DNA from: an uncultured Muribaculaceae bacterium
Lineage (GTDB): Bacteria; Bacteroidota; Bacteroidia; Bacteroidales; Muribaculaceae
Reading direction: 5' to 3'
NCBI GenBank assembly: GCA_947525975.1
Contig: CANNVE010000003.1
Coordinates: 62,001-126,000 of the forward strand
Length of the DNA stretch: 64,000 nt
Both the position numbers and the translations under genes were made by a program. Positions within the stretch are counted from its first letter, which is position 1. Each line of letters opens with the position of its first letter. The notes below the pieces were generated by a model that was given only the letters and a program-made list of their open reading frames with translations, was not told where the DNA came from and did no database searches. Shown here piece after piece: positions 44,514-54,100 of this stretch.

Positions 44514-44966
44514 TCATTTGCGGCGATGGTGCTTGACTAATTGTTGGGTGAACTTGCGTTCTGCGTTTTTGAGGCGGAATAATTGTTTCGGAGTTAAAGT
44601 GTCTTTGAATTTCTCGAAATAGAGGAGCTCTACCACCGATTCCCTTCTTTTCTGGTCGAAAAGAGCGAAAGCGGCCGCTTGCACCTCTTCGGCTGAAGCC
44701 GAGGTGCTGTTGTTGATTTCTACTTCGAGGTCTCTCACTTCCATGGCTATCTGGGTGAGCTGGTCGTCCATCTCGTCGTAGAGTGGGAAGAAGGCCTCCT
44801 GCTGGTCAGATGAGAGGGAAAGCTCCTTGGCCATGAATTCGTGTTTGTATTGGCGAAGCTCGGCGAGCCATAGGTCGCGCTCCTCGTCAGTCATGTGCTG
44901 GCGCTGAGCCATTGCGGCGGTGCAGGCGCAGGCCAAGATTGCTATGAATGCGAAAAACTTATTCAT
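44514..44966 (-). CDS. Small secreted helical protein, Spy/CpxP-like (ECF operon)
   Basis: Encodes 150 residues from ATG 44966 (MNKFFAFIAILACACTAAMA, a signal peptide); an ATG at 44978 would add four. The mature part is helical and charged (DEERDLWLAELRQYKHEFMA; LSSDQQEAFFPLYDEMDDQL; LTPKQLFRLKNAERKFTQQL). This pattern recalls periplasmic Spy/CpxP or DUF3106-type proteins. It is the last gene of the sigma-factor operon and overlaps the previous gene. Role inferred: envelope-stress effector or sensor. Confidence 0.68.
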   Translation of the reverse strand: MNKFFAFIAILACACTAAMAQRQHMTDEERDLWLAELRQYKHEFMAKELSLSSDQQEAFFPLYDEMDDQLTQIAMEVRDLEVEINNSTSASAEEVQAAAFALFDQKRRESVVELLYFEKFKDTLTPKQLFRLKNAERKFTQQLVKHHRRK

Positions 44967-45441
44967 TGTCTTGCTCAAAGTCTAAGGATTCGGTGGCGTT
45001 GAGGTCATAGTCAGCGTCGGCGGCTGTGGCGGCGTCTTCCTGGTCGAGTTGGTCGAGGTCAAAGCCTTCGTCCATCATCTGCGACATGATGTCAAACTGG
45101 TCTATGCCCGGCATCACGTATTCGTTCACGAAGGTCTCATTGGCCAGGGCCTTGCTCAGGGTGGGTGACGGCACCACCTGGTCGGGGTTCGCGGTCATCA
45201 GGGTGAACATCTTCAGCATGCACCACACTCCGGCAAACATTGCTGCCATGTAGGCGTAGGGTCTGATCCTCTCCCAGAAAGTGCGTGGCTTGATGGCGAT
45301 TGGCTGATGCGCCTGCTCCTCAAATTCAGTCTTTTCAAGCGAAAGAGCCATGCGGGCAGCGAAGTCGGCGAAGTAGCCTTCGGGCACGGTCATGCCGTCG
45401 CTCGGGGCTTTTTCGTCAAGTATTTTCTTCTCTTGTTTCAT
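44959..45441 (-). CDS. Single-pass membrane protein, putative anti-sigma factor
   Basis: Encodes 160 residues. A cytosolic N-terminus contains VPEGYFADFAARM (about 20-32), a motif common in Bacteroidota proteins encoded after ECF sigma genes. A transmembrane helix follows (RPYAYMAAMFAGVWCMLKMF, about 85-104), then an acidic tail (EDAATAADADYDLNATES). Position directly after the sigma gene suggests an anti-sigma role; no classical ZAS motif is present, so this is inference. Confidence 0.65.
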   Translation of the reverse strand: MKQEKKILDEKAPSDGMTVPEGYFADFAARMALSLEKTEFEEQAHQPIAIKPRTFWERIRPYAYMAAMFAGVWCMLKMFTLMTANPDQVVPSPTLSKALANETFVNEYVMPGIDQFDIMSQMMDEGFDLDQLDQEDAATAADADYDLNATESLDFEQDNE

Positions 45442-45512
45442 GCCTTCCTACTGTGTTAAATACTGCGTTGAACTTTGTCTTTTTTATTTTGATGGAAATT
45501 AGGGACGATGGT

Positions 45513-46070
45513 TTAATCGTTGTCCTCAAAAAATTGCTCTATTTTCTTCACGGCGAGGTGGTATGACGCCTTAAGGGCGCCCACCGACGTACCGAGCACC
45601 TGCGACATGTCTTCGTATTTCATGCCGTCGAAGTATTTCATGTTGAATACCAGGCGCTGCTTTTCGGGCAGCGTGGCTATGGCCTTTCGCAGCTTTTTGG
45701 CGAGCTCGTCGCCGTCGATGTGCTCGTCGGCTTCGATCAGCTGGGCCAGGTGCGAGGCTTCGTCATCGATCGAGAGGTCGAGGCGCTTGCGTTCCTTTTC
45801 GAGGTGTGAGATGGCTTCGTTGATGGCTATTTTGTAGAGCCAGGTCGAGAGTTTGGCCTCTCCCCTGAAATTCTCGAGGCTTTGCCATGCCTTCATGAAT
45901 GTGTTCTGCAGCAGATCGTTGGCGTCGTCGTGGTTCTGCACCATGCGGCGTATCTGCCAGTAAAGGGGCTCTGAGTATTGGCTTATGACCTCAGTAAATG
46001 CCTGGCGGCACTGCGCCGGCTGGCGCAGCCGCTCTATGAGCTCCGGGTTTTCACGAGGATATTCCGACAT
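45513..46070 (-). CDS. ECF-type RNA polymerase sigma factor
   Basis: Encodes 185 residues. Region 2 reads NHDDANDLLQNTFMKAWQSL then FRGEAKLSTWLYKIAINEAI (about 46-87), and region 4 reads ALPEKQRLVFNMKYFDGMKY then EDMSQVLGTSVGALKASYHL (about 132-171). This is the two-domain layout of group IV (sigma-E-like) factors. It heads a three-gene minus-strand operon with a candidate anti-sigma membrane protein and a secreted helical protein. The promoter at 46114-46145 is the housekeeping TAACTTTG type. Confidence 0.94.
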   Translation of the reverse strand: MSEYPRENPELIERLRQPAQCRQAFTEVISQYSEPLYWQIRRMVQNHDDANDLLQNTFMKAWQSLENFRGEAKLSTWLYKIAINEAISHLEKERKRLDLSIDDEASHLAQLIEADEHIDGDELAKKLRKAIATLPEKQRLVFNMKYFDGMKYEDMSQVLGTSVGALKASYHLAVKKIEQFFEDND

Positions 46071-46113
46071 TTATGGGGTGATAAGATTTGTGATTAATGA
46101 TGGTTGACGTTGA

Positions 46114-46145
46114 CAAAGTTAGCGAAAATTTTTCATTCTCACAAA
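46114..46145 (-). promoter_or_regulatory. Promoter of the ECF sigma operon
   Basis: On the minus strand TTTG (46142-46145), a 20-bp spacer and TAACTTTG (46114-46121). The leader to the ATG at 46070 is about 37 nt. Confidence 0.75.
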
Positions 46146-46165
46146 TTCTTTGCTGGGAGGCGCGG

Positions 46166-46906
46166 TCACTTTGACGGGAAAATGTATCGGGCAAGCCCGT
46201 AGATGTAGCGCCTGAAGCCGGGGCGGTAGCACAGCACGGAGTCAAACCATGCGATGCGCGGCGCCACGGCCTTCACCACCGCGCCCACATAGATCATGGC
46301 GAATAGAGTGCCCGGGCCCACCACCTTCCACACCCATGTGCCGAAGAAGAGGTATCCGAGCGCTACGGCTATGATCACCAGCGATATGTCGACGATTATC
46401 TTCACTTTCGCGAATGATGCGCCTGTGAGGCGGCATATGGCTGCCGGAAGGCCTTCGCCGGGCATCGTCACCGATCCGCAGCGTATTTCAAACGCTATGC
46501 CGGCTCCGAGCACAGTGCAGCCTATTAATTGGGCCAGGACTTGGCCCCAGTGTCCGTGAAGCGGCATCGAGGCCGTGAGGGCCATGTTGATGTCGAGAAG
46601 CCAGCCGAAGGCGAAGCCGATGAGCAGCTGGAAATACTGCGCCGGCTCGAAGCGGCGCCTGAGCACGGCCAGCTGCAGGCCTACGAGCACGAAGTTCATC
46701 ACATACGTCCACTCGCCTATGGTGAGCGAGGTGATCAGGCCGTGGTCGCCGGCGAGGGTCAGCACGAAAGGAATTGTGGAGATGACGCTGCTGCCCAGGG
46801 CCGACCTGACGCACATGGCCACGCCGAATGTCATTACGAACAGAGATATGGCAAGCAGGATGTGCTGCCAGACAAAACCTATTGAATCTTCCTTTGAAAT
46901 CTTCAT
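46166..46906 (-). CDS. YczE/YitT-like integral membrane protein
   Basis: Encodes 246 residues with about six hydrophobic helices, among them ILLAISLFVMTFGVAMCVRS (about 16-35) and KIIVDISLVIIAVALGYLFF. ALGSSVISTIPFVLTLAGD and CGSVTMPGEGLPAAICRLTG are the repeated family motifs of YczE/YyaS proteins. Function is unknown, though distant relatives are regulators or transporters. It lies 131 bp after the DUF4369-like gene, so operon membership is possible but not clear. Confidence 0.78.
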   Translation of the reverse strand: MKISKEDSIGFVWQHILLAISLFVMTFGVAMCVRSALGSSVISTIPFVLTLAGDHGLITSLTIGEWTYVMNFVLVGLQLAVLRRRFEPAQYFQLLIGFAFGWLLDINMALTASMPLHGHWGQVLAQLIGCTVLGAGIAFEIRCGSVTMPGEGLPAAICRLTGASFAKVKIIVDISLVIIAVALGYLFFGTWVWKVVGPGTLFAMIYVGAVVKAVAPRIAWFDSVLCYRPGFRRYIYGLARYIFPSK

Positions 46907-47037
46907 TTATGGCTGATTAACGTGAATGATGATGAGAGGCCAATCCGTGAGGACTGGCCGATGGATGGTGTCGCGGATTTTGCGATAGACGAAGGGAAGG
47001 GATAGCCCGAGCGTTTCGGAGAAACGCGCCTCCGCTT

Positions 47038-48078
47038 TCAGTCGAGGCTGTCGATGGCAGCCGCGAGGCTGGAGCCCCGGTAGATCTGGCGGCCTGCGGT
47101 GTCGGCGATGATGTAGTAGGGGAGCGAGGGGATGGCGAGACGGTCGACATCGCGGGCGAAGATGCCGCCAGGAGCCCATGCCTGCTGCCATGTGGCTGTG
47201 TCCCAGCGCACTGCCGAGCGCCACGTCATGGTGTCGCGGCACAGCATGAAGTCGAGCACGCGCGCGTTGCCTTGCTTGGTGATGCGGCGGAAATGCGGCA
47301 CTATCGAGTCGCGCCGTGCGTCGCGCTCTGTGGTGAAGGCTATGAGCGTGGGCAGCTTGCCCTTTGGAGTGAAGTAAAGGGTGGTGTCCATCTCGCGGGG
47401 GCGGTAGCGCAGAGTGTCGATGCGGGCGGCCTCGCCGCCTGTCATGGCGAATTCGGTCATTGTCGACAGGTATCCGTCGAGCATGGCTCCGGCGCCTGTG
47501 CGGTCGGCAACTACGCGCATGAGCGAATCGGCGTGGGTGGGGTCGATGCGCGTGTCGTAGGCGATGGCCATGAGCATGGCTCCGGCAGCCGAGGACGCAT
47601 TGGAGTTGATGAAGTCTTCTATCAGAGCGTTGGCGGCGGCATGGTCGGGGCCTGCGAGGGCGTCGGCGTGCTTGTTGGCGAAAGCGGCGAAGCCGGTGTT
47701 GGCCTCGTTCCCGGCAGTCACCTTCATCAGGAAGGGGTTGCGACGGTCGATGACTATGCTCGCCTTGTCGCCGTTCTGCATGAAGAGGCATCCCAGGGTG
47801 TTGGCCTCGTTGTCCATGATCTCCACGAGGGTGGGCTTGGAGCTGTGCCCGGTGAATTCGAATTTGCCGGCGTTGGCTACGGTCACAGCCGAGAGGGTGG
47901 CTGAGTTGCCGTAATATTTCATGTAGAGATTCATCGACGGCGCCCCGGCTATTTCGCCCGAGATGGTGAATTTGTCGTCGCCTCCGCAGGCTGTCAGCAG
48001 GCAAGCCAGCAGGCAAGCCGCCAATCCGCGCAGAGGCTGATTGGCGGCGTTGATGATGTGCGAGAGCGTTGGCGTCAT
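47038..48078 (-). CDS. DUF4369/thioredoxin-like lipoprotein
   Basis: Encodes 346 residues. The lipobox is ACLLACLLTACGG (Cys31). The N-terminal beta domain (FTISGEIAGAPSMNLYMKYY, about 36-55, to about 120) looks like the DUF4369 module that precedes TlpA-type thioredoxins in Bacteroidota. The C-terminal region has a weak thioredoxin-like pattern (KLPTLIAFTTERDARRDSIV) with no CxxC. Its ATG overlaps the C69 dipeptidase stop (ATGA), so the two are co-translated. A second open frame on the same strand (46907-48016) is an Arg/His-rich shadow. Confidence 0.74.
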   Translation of the reverse strand: MTPTLSHIINAANQPLRGLAACLLACLLTACGGDDKFTISGEIAGAPSMNLYMKYYGNSATLSAVTVANAGKFEFTGHSSKPTLVEIMDNEANTLGCLFMQNGDKASIVIDRRNPFLMKVTAGNEANTGFAAFANKHADALAGPDHAAANALIEDFINSNASSAAGAMLMAIAYDTRIDPTHADSLMRVVADRTGAGAMLDGYLSTMTEFAMTGGEAARIDTLRYRPREMDTTLYFTPKGKLPTLIAFTTERDARRDSIVPHFRRITKQGNARVLDFMLCRDTMTWRSAVRWDTATWQQAWAPGGIFARDVDRLAIPSLPYYIIADTAGRQIYRGSSLAAAIDSLD

Positions 48079-49700
48079 TTTATCTCCTTGACTTGCAGGC
48101 GGTCGCCCTGCTCGTTAGCTATAGAGCGGTAGTATCGCTCGTCATATCCGGGGAAGTCGGGAGCCTGGGGCATGCCTTCGGGCGTGAGCGCGAATTTTCC
48201 GTCGGCTTCTTTCTTGCGGTTGCCGTCAAGGTATTTCACAAACAGGTAGTCGCCGAGATTCTTGTAGGCTGTGGTGGCCTGGGCCGTGATGTTGTCGGTG
48301 ATGCCCTGCAGCAGCGACTGCGCCTGGGCGTATTCAAGGCCGGCCACGGCGGCTTTTGTCGACTCCACCGTGGCCTCGGCCATCTCCTCGAGCGTCTGCT
48401 GCACCTTGCGTATGTCGGGAATCATGAGCGAATAGCGGTTGTAGGCCTGGTTGGCCACGTAGTTGTTGACCCAGAACATCGCGTCCCACGAAAGGTTGAG
48501 CAGGTCGCCGTTTCCGCGCTCGAGCTGGCGCGGGGCGTGCGACGCCGAGTTGAAGACAGGGACGTAGACGCATGTGTTGGCGTCGTCGACTCCAAACCAC
48601 ATGATGCCCTTCATGGCTTCGGGGCGCGAGGCGTTCATCGACGACACGAGCGAGAATGCTGTCTGCTGGGTGGCTATGGCGCGCTCGTGGGTGTATTCGT
48701 TGCCGTCGACTTTGTATGTGAGCGGGCGCCAGCGGTAGGGCACGGCATATGCTCCGGCGCCTATGTCCTGAGTCATGTCGAGCGGCGTGCCCTCGAAGTG
48801 GTCGCGCATCATCCATTTCAGGTCGTTGGCGCTCACCTGCTTTTTGTCAGGCTTCACCCACAGGGGCATGGCTTCGCCTTTGCCTTCGGTGATCCAGGGC
48901 AGGTATTTGTCCATGCCGTCGGCGAATCGGTTGAAGTAGCTCCATACGCGTCCGTCGCATCCGCGCAAGGCTCCCATGTCATATACGGCGTATGCGCGCG
49001 AGAAGTCAAAGTCTTTGTCCTTGCCCGTGAAGTATCCTTTCTTGCGGGCGAAGTCGATGACATCGGCCGAGTAAAGGGTCTCGGGGTCGTTGAGTGGGAA
49101 CTGGTGTATGCGCGCGTGGTTGGCGTGTCCGCTGATGTATCCGTCAGGCACGCGTCGCGCCACCCAGACGGCGCCCTTGTCGTCCTTTCCCTTTCCTATC
49201 ATTTCCATTACCCAGACCTCGGAGGGATCGGCAATGGAGAATGATTCGCCCTCGGAGGCGTATCCGTATTCGGCCACAAGGTCGGTCATCACCTTCAGGG
49301 CCTCGCGGGCGGTCTTTGAGCGCTCAAGGGCTATGTATATGAGCGAGCCGTAGTCGACGATGCCCGATCCGGCCAGCTCTTCGCGTCCGCCCCATGTGCT
49401 TTCCACCACGGTGACTCCGTTTTCGTTCATGTTGCCCATCACTGCGTAGGTGTGCGGCACCTGGGCTATTTCGCCCAGGTATTTCCCTGAATCCCAGTCA
49501 TAAACCTTTCTCATCGAGCCGGGCTCGTGGTCGGCTGCGGGTGTGAAGTGCAAGTCGCCGTATAGGGTGTGGCTGTCGGCGGCGTATGTCACCATGGACG
49601 ACGCGTCGGTCGATGCGCCGGGGGTGGCTATCAGGCTGGTGCAAGCCATGGCTGCTGTCGCGGCTGATGCGAACAGCATGGAGAGAGCTGCTTTTTTCAT
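48075..49700 (-). CDS. C69-family dipeptidase (secreted)
   Basis: Encodes 541 residues. The signal peptide MLFASAATAAMACTSLIAT ends just before Cys20, which becomes the N-terminal nucleophile as expected for Ntn-hydrolase family C69. Conserved stretches are YAADSHTLYGDLHFTPAADH, GNMNENGVTVVESTWGGREE and DYGSLIYIALERSKTAREAL. It cleaves dipeptides, probably in the periplasm. The DUF4369-like lipoprotein gene follows with an ATGA overlap. Confidence 0.92.
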   Translation of the reverse strand: MKKAALSMLFASAATAAMACTSLIATPGASTDASSMVTYAADSHTLYGDLHFTPAADHEPGSMRKVYDWDSGKYLGEIAQVPHTYAVMGNMNENGVTVVESTWGGREELAGSGIVDYGSLIYIALERSKTAREALKVMTDLVAEYGYASEGESFSIADPSEVWVMEMIGKGKDDKGAVWVARRVPDGYISGHANHARIHQFPLNDPETLYSADVIDFARKKGYFTGKDKDFDFSRAYAVYDMGALRGCDGRVWSYFNRFADGMDKYLPWITEGKGEAMPLWVKPDKKQVSANDLKWMMRDHFEGTPLDMTQDIGAGAYAVPYRWRPLTYKVDGNEYTHERAIATQQTAFSLVSSMNASRPEAMKGIMWFGVDDANTCVYVPVFNSASHAPRQLERGNGDLLNLSWDAMFWVNNYVANQAYNRYSLMIPDIRKVQQTLEEMAEATVESTKAAVAGLEYAQAQSLLQGITDNITAQATTAYKNLGDYLFVKYLDGNRKKEADGKFALTPEGMPQAPDFPGYDERYYRSIANEQGDRLQVKEIK

Positions 49701-49733
49701 GTGCTAAATGTGATCCTTTAATTATACGAAGAG

Positions 49734-49741
49734 CAAAGATA
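49734..49741 (-). promoter_or_regulatory. -7 box of the C69 dipeptidase operon
   Basis: Reads TATCTTTG on the minus strand, about 34 nt before the ATG. The -33 element is weak. Confidence 0.55.
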
Positions 49742-50016
49742 GCGATTTTGTCGCTTATTATGAAATGTCAGGAACGGCAAAATGGCTTAATTTGATGATT
49801 TTTCGCTATAGGCGTCTCCGGCTTGGCGGAGGGGGATATGCATCATGGCAAAGATGTGCAAAAAAATCCGCATCACTTTGTGAATAAATCTGCAATAAAG
49901 AGAAATAATGCTAAAAATCTTCGGTTTGTAGATATTTCGTCTGCAATTAATGCCGAAAAAATATGAAAAATTAGTCAACGTTTTATATATTTGCACCACA
50001 AAATCGACAACGTTAA
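49742..50016. other. Divergent intergenic region
   Basis: AT-rich spacer between the C69 operon and the small membrane protein gene. It contains promoter boxes at both ends; I see no other element with confidence. Confidence 0.45.
49986..49993 (+). promoter_or_regulatory. -7 box of the small membrane protein-ompH transcript
   Basis: TATATTTG, predicting a start near 49997 and a leader of about 20 nt before ATG 50017. No standard -33 TTTG. Confidence 0.55.
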
Positions 50017-50169
50017 ATGAAAGCGGTGGTTCTATCGATAGTGCTTGTGGCCCTTGCGGTGCTTTTGCTGGGCGTGAAGGTGCTGTTTGTGAAAGGAGCC
50101 CGATTTCCGATGGGTCATCACGCCCATCATACACGCAAAGGCGTTGGCGGCCAAGGAAAACGAAAATAA
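50017..50169 (+). CDS. 50-residue single-pass membrane protein
   Basis: A short frame of 50 codons begins with a transmembrane helix (VVLSIVLVALAVLLLGVKVL, 4-23). A basic tail follows with FVKGARFPMGHHAHHTRKG (24-42), containing four histidines. The hydrophobic start plus K-G-x-x-F-P-x-x-H recalls a small Bacteroidota family usually left unannotated. It sits between a good -7 box and the OmpH-type gene, 31 bp upstream of it, with consistent codon usage. Function unknown. Confidence 0.68.
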   Translation: MKAVVLSIVLVALAVLLLGVKVLFVKGARFPMGHHAHHTRKGVGGQGKRK

Positions 50170-50200
50170 TTAAACAATCCAAAACACTAAAAACTTTTAA

Positions 50201-50836
50201 ATGAAAAAGCTTTCCTACATCTTGCTCGCGATGCTCGCGTTCGTAGCCGTAAGCTGCGGCAGCGGCTCAGCAGACAAGTCCGGCGGAGCAGACTCAACAG
50301 CTGTCGGTGGCGCTAAGCTCGGCGACGCCTTCGAGACATCAATCAACATCCGCTATGTCTCCATGGACACCATCTACGCCCACTATCGCCTCGCTCAGCA
50401 GGTTGACTCGGCCATCAACGCCGACCTCCTCAAGGCCCAGAAGCAGACTTCGCAATACGAAAACCAGATCAACAGCATGCGCTCAAAGATCGAGCAGAAT
50501 GTGCAGCAGAACAGCTATCTGACACAGCAGAGCTATGAGAAGGATGTGCAGGATTTCCAGAACATGGGCAATTCGCTCTCACAGAAGGTGCAGCAGATAG
50601 AGATACAGACACGCAACCGCGCCGCAAGCCTGACCAATGTGGTCAATGACTCTATCCGCAATTTCATCGCCGACTACAACAAAGATAAGAAATATGACGC
50701 TATCCTTTACTACAGCCCCGCTGTAGGCATGGGATCGGCCCTCTATTTCAATCCTCAGCTCGACATCACCAATGAGATCGTCAACGGCCTCAACGCCCGC
50801 TACGGCTCAAAGACAGCGATGCCCACTGTAAAATAA
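50201..50836 (+). CDS. OmpH/Skp-family lipoprotein chaperone
   Basis: Encodes 211 residues. The lipobox MLAFVAVSCGSG gives Cys19. The mature part starts INIRYVSMDTIYAHYRLAQQ (about 48-67), the OmpH first strand and helix. A long Gln/Asn-rich coiled-coil follows (about 70-150; QYENQINSMRSKIEQNVQQN), then the closing strand LYYSPAVGMGSALYFNPQLD. Skp-like proteins hold unfolded outer-membrane proteins in the periplasm; the lipid anchor is usual in Bacteroidales. Confidence 0.88.
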   Translation: MKKLSYILLAMLAFVAVSCGSGSADKSGGADSTAVGGAKLGDAFETSINIRYVSMDTIYAHYRLAQQVDSAINADLLKAQKQTSQYENQINSMRSKIEQNVQQNSYLTQQSYEKDVQDFQNMGNSLSQKVQQIEIQTRNRAASLTNVVNDSIRNFIADYNKDKKYDAILYYSPAVGMGSALYFNPQLDITNEIVNGLNARYGSKTAMPTVK

Positions 50837-50844
50837 GGCAAATG

Positions 50845-50872
50845 TCAGGGGCGCCTAAAATGGCGTCCCTGA
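50845..50872 (+). terminator. Stem-loop after the OmpH gene
   Basis: TCAGGGGCGCC (50845-50855) pairs with GGCGTCCCTGA (50862-50872), including one G-U pair, loop 6 nt. A T run is lacking, so it may be a weak terminator. Confidence 0.55.
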
Positions 50873-51137
50873 TTCACACATACATCTCGCCGCCAGCCTC
50901 ACTCCGCAGGCACGGCATCCCTCTACCAAAGTTCTGTCCGGCTTCCGCTTGTCAGGACTTTGTGTCTTTCCGCCCACACGATTCACGCTCCGCGATCCCA
51001 TATCCGTGACCTACCCTGCTCTCTGCCCATACCATGACTGACCTATCGCCGACAGAGACGCATGCCTATCCATGAACGACAACAATACCATAAACATTTA
51101 CCTAAATCCATCATTTATCAACATTATCAACTCGCTT

Positions 51138-54100
51138 ATGAGATTCTTTACCAAGAAAGCGGGAGTGCCACGCTGGCTCTCGGCTGCGGCTTTGGCTGCG
51201 GCCATGCTCATGCCTGCCACGGCATTCTCTCAGACTGACCTCCTTTCGGGGGCCATGTCTGCCATGAAAGACGGCGTAAAGCAGACGCCCTACCAGAATG
51301 GCTGGCGATTCGACGGATGCTCCGCCTCCGACTTCACCACAACAAACGGCATGGACGATGCCGGAACCTACTACCGCACAGGCCAGAACCTGCAGGGGAA
51401 TGGAGGCTATAACAACGCCACCGCGCTCTACATCAAGCAGACGGGCGTGAAGTACGCTTTCCCCATCGCTCCCGAGGCCGGAAAGATGTATGAACTGCAA
51501 GGCAGCCTCTGGCGCCGCAACGGCGGTGAGGAGAACATCACCTACAGCTTCTACATGGCCGACAACCTGAAGGCTGAGAACCCGATGGGCAAGCAGTCAT
51601 TCAATTTCAATCAGAACAATAAGGTGATCAACCTTAACGGCTATAAGCTGAGGTTCGCCGTCACCGAGCAGGCCGAGACCTGCTACTTCCTCTGGGAGGC
51701 TCAGACCAACAACTGGGGCCGCGGCGGCCTCCTCGACGACGTAAAGCTCGTGGAGATCGGCAATGCCGCCGTGGTGACTTATGATGCCGGCGAGGGCGAA
51801 GGCCCGGCTCCTGCCGCATTCCTCGAAGGCGAGAACTATACCATCAGCGCATCGCCCAACGCCACCCGCCCCGGATACCTGCTCGAAGGCTGGTACCTCG
51901 ACCCCGGTTTCACGCAGGTGGCCGTATTCCCGCTGACTGTCACCAAGTCGACCACCCTCTATGCCAAGTGGATAGAGAAAGAACTCTCAAGCAATCTGAT
52001 GGAGGGCTGGGACGGCAACGGACGCGGCACCGCCGGCGACATCCCCACGATGTTCGGCTGGGTGTCAACGCCCGACTGCGAATGGCATGCCGCTTACAAC
52101 GACGGTAGCTACTGGAACGGATACCGCGATAACATCGAGGTGAATTCCACCCCGACGCGCACGCTCTTCCTGGTGCAGAACAATTATGTGTTCTCATATC
52201 CCGTCAATGGCCTGAAGAAGGGCAAGATCTACCGCTTCTCGGCCAATGCCTCGTATATGAACCACAACGCCACCCACACATTCGCCATCAACTCAAAGCG
52301 CGACGCCACCGGCACCGAGTACGCATCTACGAAGATGACTTCGGCCAAGTGGGGCGCATGGGGCACTGCCCAGATGTATTTTGAGGTGCCCGAAGATATT
52401 GATGAGGCTTACATGTGCTGGTCAGTTGATGTCAAGCTTGACCGCGCGTTCTCATGGGGATACAGCATCGAGGAGGACAAGACAGCCCACCGCGTGACCT
52501 TCGTCGACGGCGAGACAGTGCTCTACACATCATATTTCGCCGACGGCCAGCAATACACCGTGGTGGCCCCCAAGGCTCCCGAGAAGGAAGGATATGACTT
52601 TGTGGGCTGGTATGCCGACGCTGACTTCACCACAGGCTTCGACTTCTCGCAGCCCGTAAGCGCCGATGTCACCATCTACGCCCGTTTCCTTGAGGAAGGC
52701 GCCACCGGCGCGCTCTCGGCCATGTCGATCACCGAAGATGTGACCCTGCCTTCGCTTGTGCTCGCCGACGCCAAGGTCAGCGGCAATGCCAAGGTGCACC
52801 TCACAGCCAAGCGCCCCTTCATCGGCGGCTCTAAAATCGATCTCGCCGGCCCGGCCAACCACCTCTTCCTCGAGAGCGTGAAGCCCTCTGTAGTGATCAA
52901 TGACTACAAGGATGTGATCACCATCGGCGGCAAGGCCCTCGATCCGGAGCATGACCGCGTGGCCATCTACGCCAGCGGCTCGCTCATCATCCCCGGCGGA
53001 TGGGACGTGGTGCCCCTGACCCTCTACAATGCCCCCAACCTGCAGGGCGACTCTCGCGAATGCGAGCAGGACGTATTCTATCGCGGCGCGCTTTCTGACA
53101 AGGACCTCGGCAAGACTGAGCTCCTCGGCGAGAAATTCGACAACCGCATCCGTTCGTTCCGCCTCGCCTACGGCTACATGGTGGTGCTTGCCAACAACCC
53201 CGACGGCACCGGCTTCTCCCGCTGTTACATAGCCAATGACGGCGACCTCGAAGTGAAGGAACTCCCCGAAGGCCTCGAATTCGCTTCGTTCGTGAAAGTG
53301 AGCCGCTGGCAATGGGTGAGCAAGAAGGGCGGCGCCAACCTCAACCGCGAGCTCACCGACATCACATGGTACTATGACTGGAACTCAGGCGGCGACAACA
53401 TGAGCACCGACTACGAATACTCAATGATACGCCAGAATCTCGGCTGGCCGGGCTGGGACGCCATCGCAGGAAAGACAAATGTGTCGCACTGCAGTGGCCT
53501 CAACGAGCCTGACCACACTGACCAGTCTAACGCTACCCCCGAGGAGGCAATCGAGCAGTGGCATCAGATGTTCTACACCGGCCTGCGCCTCGGCTCGCCC
53601 ACTCCCGACAGCTTCAACAAGGCTTGGCTCAATACCTTCATGGAATATGCCGAAAGGCTCAACTACCGCGTAGACTACGTGGTATACCACATGTACTGGA
53701 ACGGCCAGACCGGCAGCAGCCTCAAGACTCAGATCGAGAACAACTCTGCCCGCTTCGGCCATCGTCCGCTCTGGATCACCGAGTGGAACAACGGTGCGAA
53801 CTGGACCACTGAAAACTGGCCCACTAACTCTGGCCCGCAGATGGATGCCGACTTCAACCTCGTGCTCGACGAAAGCGGCAACCCGAAGACCGTGAACCGT
53901 CCGCACTCTCCCGAGAACTCGGCCAAGCAGGTGGCATGGCTCAAAGACGTGCTTCCCGCTCTTGACGAGGCTCCGTACCTCGAGCGCCACGCCTGGTATG
54001 ACTGGGTGCAGGATGCGCGTCGCCTCGAACTCGGCGGCAAGCTCACCCCCGCAGGCAAGGTATTCCGCGACCACCAGGCTGCCCTGGCCTACCGCTCTGA

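Noticed and set aside
44293-44622. 109-codon plus-strand frame
   Set aside because: Covers the sRNA hairpin, the operon terminator and the antisense of the Spy-like gene; composition is not protein-like.
46907-48016. 369-codon minus-strand frame
   Set aside because: Arg/His/Pro-rich composition typical of a shadow frame of the DUF4369-like gene in the same region.
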